A DNA stretch of 64,000 nt. Source: Paenibacillus pectinilyticus (GTDB lineage Bacteria; Bacillota; Bacilli; Paenibacillales; NBRC-103111). Position numbers and translations under genes: made by a program. Positions 15,287-24,638 of this stretch are shown piece by piece. The notes beneath the pieces were generated by a model, which was not told the origin of the DNA, did no database searches, and worked only from the letters and a program-made list of their open reading frames with translations. Location: the NCBI RefSeq assembly GCF_001700435.1, contig NZ_LYPC01000027.1:310380-374379 (forward strand), in the 5' to 3' direction. Numbering within the stretch: the first letter of the stretch is position 1; each line of letters starts with the position of its first letter.

Positions 15287-17728
15287 ATGAATGAAACGAA
15301 TATCAAATACTTAAATCCTGCTCACTCCGCTGCAGAACGGGCAAATGATCTTTTACAGAGGATGAGTCTGGAAGAGAAAATGGGGCAAATCGTCGGATAT
15401 TTGCCGCTGAAGGATTCCATTGAACAATTAGAAAAGGACAATCCGCAAGGTGTCGGAGAAGTTTCCATGTTATTTGCCGGCATGTTGGGTGATAAAGAAG
15501 CTGTCGTTGAAAAAGTAACTCGTATTCAGAAGAAGATCATGGAACTAAGTGAGCATCATATTCCTGCGTTATTCCATATCGAGACATTAACCGGTGCGTT
15601 GGTACCGGAAGCGACCAGCTTTCCTTCTGGCATCGGGATTGGCTCAACATGGAATCCGGGATTGCATAAAGAAATGGCGGAAATCGTGAGTAAACAAGCA
15701 CGAGCAGTCGGAGCTATGCATGCATTCGCTCCGGTACTGGATATTTCGCGCGATTCACGCTTCGGTCGTCAGGGTGAAACTTATGGGGAAGACCCTACAT
15801 TAGCATCGGCTATGGGAACCTCCTTTGTATCGGGGCTGCAGAAAGATGGAGAGCTTAAAGAAGGGGTTATCGCATGTGCAAAGCACTTTCTAGGCTATCA
15901 AGCCGCACAAGGAGGCATACATGCGGCTTCGACTCCAATTCCCCCAAGATTGCTGAGAGAAATTTATGCAAAACCGTTCCAAGCGGCCATCACCAACGCG
16001 AAAATGAAGTCCATCATGAATACCTACAGTTCAATCGATGGAGAAGCCGTGGCAGGGTCCTCCAAGCTGCTTACGGGACTTCTACGTGAAGAAATGGGGT
16101 TCAATGGTGTGACCGTATCCGATTACACTTCGATCTTAGAGCAACATACGCGACTAAAACTCTGTGAGAGTAAAACGGAGGCGGGGGAGCGTTCTTTAAG
16201 AGCCGGGATGGATGTGGAATTGCCTTCCAAGGACTGCTACAATGATGAATTGATGATGCGAATTAAGGACGGGAATATCGAAGTAGAAGTCCTTGATCGG
16301 GCTGTTCGGAACATATTGATTGCCAAATTCGAATTAGGCTTGTTTGAAAACCCGTTCCCAATGTCCAAAGAGGAAATTGAACCTATTTTTACTGACCGTA
16401 AGAATGAGCAAATTGGGTTGGAAACGGCTCGACAGTCCTTGATTCTGTTGAAAAATAACGGTGTGCTCCCGTTGAAACGGATCAAACAGAAGATCGCTGT
16501 GATTGGCCATCATGCTTCATCGACAAGATCGTTGTTCGGGGGTTATTCCTTCGCTACGTTGGCTGAAAACATGCTTGGTATCGGAAATACGATGGCAGGC
16601 GTCGATTTCGAGAAAATCTCGAACTTGAGCATAGACGAGTTTGGTGCAGACAAGGATAACTATACGTATCCTGGAAGTCAGGTGAAGGTTGAGTTTGCTG
16701 CCGTAGAAGGCCAAATGAAGAGGTATTACCCGGGAGCCACTACTCTGTTAGAACAGATTAGGCTTGCGTGCCCGCAGGCCGAAGTGACCTACTCTTATGG
16801 ATATGCCTACGCAGGCAATGACACTTCCAAGCATAAAGAAGCCTTGGCAGTCGCGGCAGAAGCCGATATTGTTATATTAACATTAGGCGGCAAGCATGGG
16901 TGGGGAACGTCATGTACGACTGGTGAAGGAGTTGATTCTACTAGCATTCATCTGCCAGAATGTCAGGAAAGCTTCATCAAGAAGCTGGCGGACCTGAATA
17001 AATCGATTGTTGCCATTCATTTTGACGGTAAGCCAATTTCAAGTGACATGGCAGATCAACACATGGATGCCATAATTGAAGCTTGGAATCCAGGTCAATA
17101 CGGTGCGGTGGCGATTACTGATGTATTGTTTGGAGACTACAATCCGGCAGGGAGATTGCCTGTTTCGGTAGCTTATAATGCGGGACAGATTCCGATTTTC
17201 TATAACCATGATAACGGTTCTAGTTATCATGTAGGAACAATGAGTGCGTTAAAGAGTTATGTAGATTGCCCGTACGAACCTAGATATTATTTCGGTCATG
17301 GACTTTCCTATACTTCATTCAAGTATTCGGATCTGCGTATTAGCAAAGCCGTATACGAGCCCAATGAAAACCTAGAAGTAGAAGTAGATATTTCGAATAT
17401 AGGGGACGTATTTGGTGAGGAAGTCGTTCAACTCTATATACGTGATACGTATGCAAGTATAGTTCGTCCGGTTAAAGAACTTGCCGGGTTCGTCAGAGTT
17501 CCGTTAGCACCATTAGAAATGAAAAAAATAGGATTCACCATAGAGATGAGTCAATTTGCTTTCCTGGATGCAGATATGAAATGGAAAGTCGAATCCGGTG
17601 AAATGGAATTGATGGTTGGGGCATCATCGCATGATATCCGAGCTACAGGAACCTTCAGCATCCGTTCGGATTTGTTTATTGATGGGAAGGTACGAGCTTT
17701 TTATGCAGATGTTGAGGTAAAGTCGTAG
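15287..17728 (+). CDS. Glycoside hydrolase family 3 (beta-xylosidase/beta-glucosidase type)
   Basis: The 813-residue enzyme has the GH3 (beta/alpha)8 barrel, an alpha/beta sandwich domain and a C-terminal fibronectin III-like domain (EEVVQLYIRD...VRPVKELAGF). The substrate-binding KH pair is K199-H200 and the nucleophile is Asp279 in GVTVSDY. GRQGETYGEDP at 160-170 is usual for exo-acting members. No signal peptide is present. It follows the sulfatase by 14 bases and ends the operon before the terminator at 17778. Exo-hydrolysis of a beta-linked xyloside or glucoside inside the cell is likely; the exact sugar cannot be read from sequence alone. Confidence 0.92.
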   Translation: MNETNIKYLNPAHSAAERANDLLQRMSLEEKMGQIVGYLPLKDSIEQLEKDNPQGVGEVSMLFAGMLGDKEAVVEKVTRIQKKIMELSEHHIPALFHIETLTGALVPEATSFPSGIGIGSTWNPGLHKEMAEIVSKQARAVGAMHAFAPVLDISRDSRFGRQGETYGEDPTLASAMGTSFVSGLQKDGELKEGVIACAKHFLGYQAAQGGIHAASTPIPPRLLREIYAKPFQAAITNAKMKSIMNTYSSIDGEAVAGSSKLLTGLLREEMGFNGVTVSDYTSILEQHTRLKLCESKTEAGERSLRAGMDVELPSKDCYNDELMMRIKDGNIEVEVLDRAVRNILIAKFELGLFENPFPMSKEEIEPIFTDRKNEQIGLETARQSLILLKNNGVLPLKRIKQKIAVIGHHASSTRSLFGGYSFATLAENMLGIGNTMAGVDFEKISNLSIDEFGADKDNYTYPGSQVKVEFAAVEGQMKRYYPGATTLLEQIRLACPQAEVTYSYGYAYAGNDTSKHKEALAVAAEADIVILTLGGKHGWGTSCTTGEGVDSTSIHLPECQESFIKKLADLNKSIVAIHFDGKPISSDMADQHMDAIIEAWNPGQYGAVAITDVLFGDYNPAGRLPVSVAYNAGQIPIFYNHDNGSSYHVGTMSALKSYVDCPYEPRYYFGHGLSYTSFKYSDLRISKAVYEPNENLEVEVDISNIGDVFGEEVVQLYIRDTYASIVRPVKELAGFVRVPLAPLEMKKIGFTIEMSQFAFLDADMKWKVESGEMELMVGASSHDIRATGTFSIRSDLFIDGKVRAFYADVEVKS

Positions 17729-17777
17729 AAGAAGGCGAAGCTGAATCCAGCAGCAGATCACTACGAATAAGATGAAC

Positions 17778-17830
17778 AAGTCCATTTGATTAGGCTCGCG
17801 AGAGCTTTCAAATGGGCTTTCTTTCCTTTT
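17778..17830 (+). terminator. Terminator of the permease-sulfatase-GH3 operon
   Basis: AAGTCCATTTGA (17778-17789) pairs with TCAAATGGGCTT (17808-17819) with one G-T pair, and an inner GCTC/GAGC stem is possible. The tail is TTCTTTCCTTTT. Confidence 0.75.
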
Positions 17831-17907
17831 ATGAATGCGCAGTAAAAATGATACAGTAATGATATCGAAATTGTTGCAGTCTAAAAGCGGTTAGGGGCAG
17901 ATGTACA

Positions 17908-19695
17908 ATGAACGCAGATGAGCTGAAAAGGAAGTATTCCCTGAATTCGATTCGGATGAAATTGGTGCTGGGCGTAATGATTTTAACGTTTCCGTTGATC
18001 TCGATAATGATTTATTACAGCGTCTATTCAACGGAAGTCGTGCGTAATCAGGTAGCAGATTCCTATAAGAACATGATGATTTTATATATGAGTCAAGTGG
18101 ATAAATCTTTGGAAGACATCGATAAGTATATGAATAACACCGTGGTGGTCGATTCAGATTTTGTAGCCTATCAATTGTCGAATTCGGATTATGATTTTAA
18201 TTTCAACAAGATATTGATGTTTAATAAATTATCGAATGATATTGGCATGTATAAATCTGTTAATTCCTTCTTCCTATATGCTCCAAAGAGAAACGACATG
18301 TTGCGAGTCACCAGAGATAGCGACTCTATTGAGGAAGAAGAGGAGATGTTTAACGCCATTAGGCATACGGTGGATTCCAACACGGATCCCAAACGATTTT
18401 ATACAAAGTCATGGGAAGTTCAAAAGATCAATGATACCTACTATATGATGTATGTATTGAAATCTGGGGATGTTTATTTTGGTGCCTGGATCGAAGCGAA
18501 CAAGCTGATGGTTCCGTTCCGAACGATTGATTTCGGTGCAAACGGAGGAGCCTTATTCGCAAGTCAAAATGGTGTGCCCATGACGAATGAAGACCTTGTA
18601 AACCGGAATCAAGTTCTGCTAAATGCTGATATGGAGAAGTATTATTTATCAGGCAAAGATCGTCATTTCTTAGTCGTTGGTGAACCGTCATCCAAAGGGA
18701 ATTTCAATCTTGTCGCACTCGTGCCTGATGAGAAGATCCTTGAAAAGCTGCCCTATTTACGGAAAATTGTTGAGCTCGTCACCTTGGCATGCCTCATTTC
18801 TTTGCCGTTAGGATTGTATTTCTTACGAAGAACAATCATACATCCGCTAAACCGTCTGATGGCTGCTATGAAACGGATTCGGAATGGTCAATTGGAGTCA
18901 AGAATTGATGCTGTTCCATCATCTGATGAATTTATTATTGTGAACGAGACGTTCAACACAATGATGTCGCAAATTCAAGAACTACGAATTAACGTATATG
19001 AGGAACAATTAAGCAAACAAAAAGAAGAGCTTCAGCGCTTACAGTTGCAGATTAACCCTCATTTTTTTATGAATTCCTTAAATGTTCTGTACAACTTGGC
19101 CAAAGTGAAAAATTATGAATTGATTAAGGAGATGTCCTTATCTTTAATGCAATATTTCCGGTATATGTTCAGGAGCAATCTTAACTTAGTGAAGCTGAAA
19201 GAGGAGCTCGAACATACAAGGAATTATTTTCGCATTCAGGAGCTTCGCTTTCCGGGGAGCCTGACATGCGAAATTAACGCACCGGAATTTTTGATTGATA
19301 CCTATGTGCCTCCTCTTATTATTCAGACTTTTGTTGAGAACACGGTGAAGCATGCGGTTACGCTGGATGAAGCTATTCATATTACGATAACTGTTGATGT
19401 CACTGATCTGGAAGGCGTTCCTTGTATTCACATTGTGATTCAAGATACAGGCAAGGGCTTTCCAGATAAAATACTAGCACTTCTACAAAGAGGCGAAAGT
19501 CTGGTCACGGAACAAGGCGAGCATGTTGGAATATGGAACGTTCAGCGGAGGCTGAGGTTGTTATATGGCCAATCTGAACGTATTTCTTTTTCCAATGGCT
19601 CTCCTCGGGGAGCAATAATTGAAATGACGCTGCCTATTCATTCGAAAAAGCTAACCGGAGGTACAGATCATGGTTCGACTATTAATAGTAGATGA
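17908..19695 (+). CDS. Sensor histidine kinase, YesM type
   Basis: The 595-residue membrane kinase has an N-terminal transmembrane segment (about 20-40), a large extracytoplasmic sensor region (about 45-285), a second membrane segment (about 287-306), a HAMP linker (HPLNRLMAAM...), and a His-kinase domain with the autophosphorylation motif INPHFFMN (His385). The ATPase part shows VENTVKHA, DTGKGFP and GIWNVQRRL. YesM-type kinases sense sugars, often through a binding protein. The gene overlaps the following response regulator by 26 bases. It comes after the upstream terminator, so it has its own promoter. Confidence 0.93.
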   Translation: MNADELKRKYSLNSIRMKLVLGVMILTFPLISIMIYYSVYSTEVVRNQVADSYKNMMILYMSQVDKSLEDIDKYMNNTVVVDSDFVAYQLSNSDYDFNFNKILMFNKLSNDIGMYKSVNSFFLYAPKRNDMLRVTRDSDSIEEEEEMFNAIRHTVDSNTDPKRFYTKSWEVQKINDTYYMMYVLKSGDVYFGAWIEANKLMVPFRTIDFGANGGALFASQNGVPMTNEDLVNRNQVLLNADMEKYYLSGKDRHFLVVGEPSSKGNFNLVALVPDEKILEKLPYLRKIVELVTLACLISLPLGLYFLRRTIIHPLNRLMAAMKRIRNGQLESRIDAVPSSDEFIIVNETFNTMMSQIQELRINVYEEQLSKQKEELQRLQLQINPHFFMNSLNVLYNLAKVKNYELIKEMSLSLMQYFRYMFRSNLNLVKLKEELEHTRNYFRIQELRFPGSLTCEINAPEFLIDTYVPPLIIQTFVENTVKHAVTLDEAIHITITVDVTDLEGVPCIHIVIQDTGKGFPDKILALLQRGESLVTEQGEHVGIWNVQRRLRLLYGQSERISFSNGSPRGAIIEMTLPIHSKKLTGGTDHGSTINSR

Positions 19696-21262
19696 TGAAA
19701 TGCATGTTATTGAAGGTGTTAAATCGGATTTGGATTTGGCACAGAATGAAATCTCTGAACTCTATACGGCATACAACATGAGACAGGCTCAAGAAATATT
19801 TGCGGAGCACCCCATCGATATTATGCTTTGTGATATTGAAATGCCGCAGGGCAGCGGCTTGGAGCTGCTTACGTGGGTAAGGGAGCATTACCCGGAAACA
19901 GAGACGATCTTCTTAACCGCTCATGCGGATTTTAAATATGCGAAGATGGCCATTCAATTAGGGAGTTTGGAGTATTTAATCAAGCCGGCGCTTGTGAATG
20001 AGCTTGAAGCAGCAATTTCGAAGGCGAAGCAGAAGATCTCCAAGCAAAGCGAGCTTCAGCATGTGAATCAGCTGTGGGCTCAAAATCACCCTTTGCTGGT
20101 GGAAAGATTTTGGATGGATCTGCTTGATCAAACGATTCCTTCCCATGAAAAGGTCATCAAGGAAGCAGCGGAAAATCGTAATCTGATCTACCCCGAAACG
20201 ACGACTTTTCTACCTGTGCTAATCAGCGTTCAACGCTGGCATAAGGAATTAAGCTTGCGCGAAGAGAAAATTTTGGAATATGCACTCAAAAATTCGGCGC
20301 AAGAAATGATTATACAGCAAGTGCCAAACGGGCAGATGATACCGATTGACAGAGGGAAAATTCTCGTCATCCTTAATTTTGAGACCTATAACGATGAACT
20401 CCTGGAGGGGTTGGTCCGCAGCAGTGAAGCGTATATTGCGTCTTGCAATCGGTATTTCTATTGTGATTTATGCTGTTATCTCGGAAACGACGGTTATATG
20501 CACGAAATTCTATCTATTGTTCAGGATTTGATCGCGCTGGATAAGAATAATGTGGCGTTTAATAATAAAGTATTTTCGTTAATCGGGAAATCCGTCTCAC
20601 ACGAACAGATTATATTACCGGATATGAAAGTCTGGTCAGCGATGTTAAAGAAGGGAACGAAGGAGAAGGTTATCGCGGGAGCGACGGAATTTCTGGAAAA
20701 TTTGGTGGAAACAGAAGGTTTGGATGCGAATTTACTGCGTCAATTCTATGAGGATTTCCTTCAGATGACGTACTTTGTATTGAATCTGAAGGGCATCCAG
20801 GCTCATCAATTATTTTGTGATGGGCTATCTGTGACGCTGTCCCACAACGCTACGCGATCAGTAACGGACCTATTAGCCTGGATTCGGCATACGATTGGGA
20901 AAGCAATGGATCAGGCGGAAGCAGTGGAAGAAGCTACCTCGGTTATTGAGAGCGTCAAACAATATATTGCCGTTCATTTGGATCAATCCGAGTTAGCACG
21001 CGAAGAAATGGCCGAGCATGTTTATTTGCATCCCGATTACTTGTCCCGTTTTTTTAAGAAAGAGACGGGAGTGTCCATCTCCGATTATTTGCTGCAAGAA
21101 AGAGTAAATCTGGCCAAGCAGCTGCTGAGCAAGAGCGATATGCCGATAGGAACTATCGCATTATCTGTGGGCTACTCTAATTTTTCTCATTTTTCGAAAA
21201 TGTTCAAAAAGGTTACGAACATAAATCCCAATGATTTTCGCCAGCAGCAGAATGGGTCATGA
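19670..21262 (+). CDS. Response regulator with AraC output domain, YesN type
   Basis: The 530-residue regulator begins with a CheY-like receiver (acidic pair in VDDE, phospho-acceptor Asp55 in LCDIEMP, Lys in YLIKPA), has a middle region of unknown role, and ends with a two-HTH AraC domain (about 430-530: MAEHVYLHPDYLSRFFKKETG ... IGTIALSVGYSNFSHFSKMFKK). It is coupled to the kinase by overlap. The 45-base direct-repeat elements at 11783 and 21270 flank this gene pair and are its most likely targets, since no other regulator is encoded in the locus. Confidence 0.93.
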   Translation: MVRLLIVDDEMHVIEGVKSDLDLAQNEISELYTAYNMRQAQEIFAEHPIDIMLCDIEMPQGSGLELLTWVREHYPETETIFLTAHADFKYAKMAIQLGSLEYLIKPALVNELEAAISKAKQKISKQSELQHVNQLWAQNHPLLVERFWMDLLDQTIPSHEKVIKEAAENRNLIYPETTTFLPVLISVQRWHKELSLREEKILEYALKNSAQEMIIQQVPNGQMIPIDRGKILVILNFETYNDELLEGLVRSSEAYIASCNRYFYCDLCCYLGNDGYMHEILSIVQDLIALDKNNVAFNNKVFSLIGKSVSHEQIILPDMKVWSAMLKKGTKEKVIAGATEFLENLVETEGLDANLLRQFYEDFLQMTYFVLNLKGIQAHQLFCDGLSVTLSHNATRSVTDLLAWIRHTIGKAMDQAEAVEEATSVIESVKQYIAVHLDQSELAREEMAEHVYLHPDYLSRFFKKETGVSISDYLLQERVNLAKQLLSKSDMPIGTIALSVGYSNFSHFSKMFKKVTNINPNDFRQQQNGS

Positions 21263-21269
21263 TGAAGAA

Positions 21270-21314
21270 AAAAAGTCAGGAAAGCGGTAACGAAAAAGTC
21301 AGCAAACTGTTAGT
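21270..21314 (+). promoter_or_regulatory. 45-base direct-repeat activator site, copy 2
   Basis: Half-sites start at 21270 (AAAAAGTCAGGAAA) and 21293 (AAAAAGTCAGCAAA), again 23 bases apart. The block differs from the copy at 11783-11827 by one base of 45. The -10 box TATCAT at 21334-21339 is 20 bases from its end, as in the first copy. It lies 7 bases after the regulator's own stop codon and controls the binding-protein gene. Confidence 0.78.
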
Positions 21315-21333
21315 AAGCTTTTGATCCCTGAGC

Positions 21334-21339
21334 TATCAT
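21334..21339 (+). promoter_or_regulatory. -10 box of the binding-protein gene
   Basis: TATCAT is placed as in the permease promoter. The -35 position (21311-21316) reads TAGTAA and overlaps the activator site. The bases after the -10 (AAAGCATGGCA here, AGAGCATGACA there) are also similar. Confidence 0.5.
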
Positions 21340-21385
21340 TAAAGCATGGCAACGCCATTAGACTTCACTAAAAAGGGGTTAACAC

Positions 21386-22924
21386 ATGAGAAAACAGACC
21401 AAAATCATTACGATGTCTCTGGCCACGATGATGGTAACGACGCTATTCCTTACGGCATGCGGTAAGGATACAGGCGATCAAAAAACCGCATCCACAAGTT
21501 CAGCTTCTCCATCTGCGAGTTCGACGGTTAATGCTGACACGAAAACGCCAGCAGATCTTACCTTGGCGTTCCCGATTTTCGGCGCTATGCCGAAGAATAT
21601 GAATCTTATTCAGGATGAAGTGAACAAAATTACCCAAACGAAGATTAACGCTACAGTCAAGCTTCTTCCGATTAGCTTCGGGAATTGGAATCAGCAAACG
21701 AACCTCATGATGAGCAGCAATGAAAAGCTTGATTTGATGTTAATTCTTGGAACTTATACAAATCAGGTGGCTAAAGGCCAATTGCTTCCCCTGGACGATC
21801 TTATTACGAAATATGGTAAAGGCATTACGACTGCAGTTGGGGCCGATTATCTCAACGTTTCCAAAGTCGAAGGCAAAAATTATGGCGTCCCGTCCATACG
21901 GGAATTTGCGAGAGGTTTCGGATTTACGATGAGAAAGGATATTGCCGACAAAAACAATATTGATGTTAGCAAGATCAAAACGTTAGATGACGTTGAGTCG
22001 GTTCTGAAGATTATTAAAGAGAAAGAGCCAAATCTAACTCCGATTGCTCCCGGGGGCAGTAACTCGACATTCATGCAAACTTATATTCCGTATGATGGCT
22101 TAGGCGACGCTTATGGCGTATTGCCGAATTACGATAACGGTTTGAAGATCGTCAATAATGTCGAATCGCCAGAATACGCTGCGTACATCAAAAAGTTCAG
22201 AAGCTGGTACACATCCGGTTATGTACTGAAGGATGCCGCGACGAATCAAATGTCGTCGAATGATCTGGTTAAAGCGGGTAAACTTTTCGGATATTTGACA
22301 CCGACGAAACCTGGATTTGATAGCATGACATCCAGACAAACGACATATCAGATGGTTACTGCAACGCTGATTGATCCTGTTGCTACTACATTCACGACAA
22401 CCGGTATTATGTGGGGGATTCCACATCATTCAACGAATCCTGATCGTGCGATGATGCTGTTGAACTTGCTATACACGGATAAAGACCTGATTAACTTGCT
22501 TGACTGGGGTATTGAAGGCAAGCATTATGTGAAGGTTTCTGATAATTTGATCGACTTCCCTCAAGGCATAGACGCGAATACAAGCGGTTATTATATGGGG
22601 TTAAGTTGGATGTGGGGCAACCAATTTCTCTCGTATGTGTTTAAAGGGGATAGTCCGGACATTTGGAAAGAGACTATGGAATTCAATAAAAGCGCGAAGA
22701 AGTCCAAAGCGCTTGGCTTCAGCTTTGATGCCGATCCGGTGAAGACGGAAATTACTGCGGTAACCAACGTCACCAATCAATATCAAAAAGGGATTGAAAC
22801 AGGAACGCTCGACCCGGATAAGGCGCTTCCGGAGTATATCTCCAAGCTTAAAGCAGCAGGCATAGATAAAATTATTGCAGAAAAGCAAAAGCAAATGGAT
22901 GCATGGGCGAAGACGACTAAATAA
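21386..22924 (+). CDS. ABC transporter substrate-binding lipoprotein (LplA/YtcQ type)
   Basis: This 512-residue lipoprotein has a basic N-terminus, a hydrophobic stretch and the lipobox LTAC with Cys25, then a Ser/Thr/Ala-rich linker (26-55). The remainder resembles the large extracellular sugar-binding proteins of LplB/LplC permeases. AAAAGGGG lies 7 bases before the ATG. It is transcribed separately from the permeases (9 kb away) but shares their control element, so the three very probably form one importer. A terminator directly follows, which would allow much higher expression than the enzyme genes downstream. Confidence 0.92.
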   Translation: MRKQTKIITMSLATMMVTTLFLTACGKDTGDQKTASTSSASPSASSTVNADTKTPADLTLAFPIFGAMPKNMNLIQDEVNKITQTKINATVKLLPISFGNWNQQTNLMMSSNEKLDLMLILGTYTNQVAKGQLLPLDDLITKYGKGITTAVGADYLNVSKVEGKNYGVPSIREFARGFGFTMRKDIADKNNIDVSKIKTLDDVESVLKIIKEKEPNLTPIAPGGSNSTFMQTYIPYDGLGDAYGVLPNYDNGLKIVNNVESPEYAAYIKKFRSWYTSGYVLKDAATNQMSSNDLVKAGKLFGYLTPTKPGFDSMTSRQTTYQMVTATLIDPVATTFTTTGIMWGIPHHSTNPDRAMMLLNLLYTDKDLINLLDWGIEGKHYVKVSDNLIDFPQGIDANTSGYYMGLSWMWGNQFLSYVFKGDSPDIWKETMEFNKSAKKSKALGFSFDADPVKTEITAVTNVTNQYQKGIETGTLDPDKALPEYISKLKAAGIDKIIAEKQKQMDAWAKTTK

Positions 22925-22937
22925 GCTTGATATGACG

Positions 22938-22979
22938 ACCCCAATCAACTTCGCTCTTGTTGATTGGGGTTTGAATTTT
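22938..22979 (+). terminator. Terminator after the binding-protein gene
   Basis: ACCCCAATCAAC (22938-22949) pairs perfectly with GTTGATTGGGGT (22959-22970), and the tail is TTGAATTTT. Partial read-through into the GH43 gene 50 bases later is likely, since I see no strong promoter in between. Confidence 0.8.
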
Positions 22980-23030
22980 ATGGCGAAAGCGAGTCAATAG
23001 CTAATTGAACTAGAAAAGAGGCAACCGGCT

Positions 23031-24578
23031 ATGAAATATACTAATCCCGTCATTAGCGGCTTTTATCCTGATCCGAGTATTTGCAGGGTGAACGAAGATT
23101 ACTATTTGGTTAACAGTTCATTCGGATATTTCCCAGGAGTACCGATTTTTCATAGCAGGGACTTAATTAACTGGGACCAAACCGGTCATTGCTTAACTCG
23201 GGAAAGCCAGTTGACGCTAACGAAGAAAGATTGGAATCAGTGGAATGCTATTGGTTTTACAGGGATTTTTGCGCCTACGTTACGTTATCATCAGGGCAGG
23301 TTTTATATGATTACGACGAACGTGGGGGCTTCCCAAAATTTTATTGTTTGGGCGGAGCAGCCGGAAGGTCCTTGGTCCGACCCTATCGATCTGGATTGGG
23401 GAGGCATTGATCCATCTTTGTTGTTCGATGAGGATGGGAAGGTATATATAACCGGAACAGCAACAAATGAAGAATCGATGGGGATTTATCAAGCGGAAGT
23501 CGATTTGGAAACGGGGAGTTTGCTCACAGAACGCAGGAACATTTGGCAGGGGACAGGCGGCAGATTTCCCGAAGGCCCTCATCTGTATCGGATTCATAAC
23601 AAGTACTATCTCTTAATTGCTGAAGGCGGCACCGAGTATGGACATATGGTGACGATAGCGAAAAGTGACGAACCGTACGGGCCATTCGAAAGCTGCCCAC
23701 ATAATCCGATATTAACCCATCGAAGCACGGAGAGTCCGATACAAGCGATCGGGCATGCTGATCTGGTGCAAGCGCATGACGGCAGCTGGTGGACGGTTTT
23801 TCTGGGAATACGTCCGGTCGGCTACCCGTACCGCCATCATTTAGGACGCGAGACATTCTTAGCACCAGTTACATGGACGGAAGAAGGCTGGCCGATCATC
23901 GGGCAGAATGGCCAAGTGGCGTTGGAAATGGAGGCTCCCTCCTTTGCGCAAACACCGCAGCAAATGGATAAACGATCGAGATTCGTCAGGGACGATTTCG
24001 ATGCGCAAGAGTTAGGTTTTCAGTGGAATTTTTTGCGAACCCCTCACGAGAGCTCTTGGTCGCTTCAGGAGCGTCCGGGTTGGCTGACTTTATACGGCAT
24101 GGAAGCTTCATTAAATGAACAGGACACTTCGTCGTTCCTCGGACGCAGACAGCAGAATTTCGAGTGCGAGGTTTCCGTACTTCTGGAATTCGATCCGGTT
24201 GATGAAGGAGAGGAAGCCGGGCTTACCGTTTTTATGAATGAATCCGCACACTACGAGATCGCAGTTACACGAATGAATGGCAAAAAAACATTGATTTTCC
24301 GGCGCCGAATCGGCAGCCTGTGGAAGGTGGAGCAGGAAGCCGAGTACGATCGCTCCGCCATCGTTCTTGGTATTAAAGCGAGTAAACAGAGCTACACCTT
24401 TAGCTTCGCGCAACCGGAGGGGGAGGCTACCGAATTTGGCAAAGGAGAATCCAGTTATTTATCGACCGAAGCCGTTGGCGGCTTTACCGGTGTCTATTTC
24501 GGGATGTATGCGACTGGAAATGGAACTAGAAGCAAGACGCCGGCGTATTTTGACTATTTTGAGTATCGGTCCCTATAA
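23031..24578 (+). CDS. Glycoside hydrolase family 43 (beta-xylosidase/arabinofuranosidase type)
   Basis: The 515-residue enzyme has a five-bladed GH43 propeller with the three catalytic carboxylates in their usual places: Asp14 (YPDPSI, general base), Asp127 (GGIDPSLLF, pKa modulator) and Glu181 (RFPEGPHLY, general acid). A C-terminal beta-sandwich (from about 320) is the domain found in xylosidases of subfamilies 11-12. No signal peptide is present. A role in trimming imported xylo-oligosaccharides or arabinosyl side chains fits its place between the binding protein and the GH52 enzyme. Confidence 0.92.
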   Translation: MKYTNPVISGFYPDPSICRVNEDYYLVNSSFGYFPGVPIFHSRDLINWDQTGHCLTRESQLTLTKKDWNQWNAIGFTGIFAPTLRYHQGRFYMITTNVGASQNFIVWAEQPEGPWSDPIDLDWGGIDPSLLFDEDGKVYITGTATNEESMGIYQAEVDLETGSLLTERRNIWQGTGGRFPEGPHLYRIHNKYYLLIAEGGTEYGHMVTIAKSDEPYGPFESCPHNPILTHRSTESPIQAIGHADLVQAHDGSWWTVFLGIRPVGYPYRHHLGRETFLAPVTWTEEGWPIIGQNGQVALEMEAPSFAQTPQQMDKRSRFVRDDFDAQELGFQWNFLRTPHESSWSLQERPGWLTLYGMEASLNEQDTSSFLGRRQQNFECEVSVLLEFDPVDEGEEAGLTVFMNESAHYEIAVTRMNGKKTLIFRRRIGSLWKVEQEAEYDRSAIVLGIKASKQSYTFSFAQPEGEATEFGKGESSYLSTEAVGGFTGVYFGMYATGNGTRSKTPAYFDYFEYRSL

Positions 24579-24638
24579 AGTAGCTCAGCGAATCAAGTGA
24601 ACGATTGCTAAAAAAGAACCCTAGAAAGAGGTTACACA

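Noticed and set aside
22601-22948. Minus-strand frames inside the binding-protein gene, also those inside GH43 and GH52
   Set aside because: They have no ribosome sites or recognisable motifs and overlap firmly identified genes.
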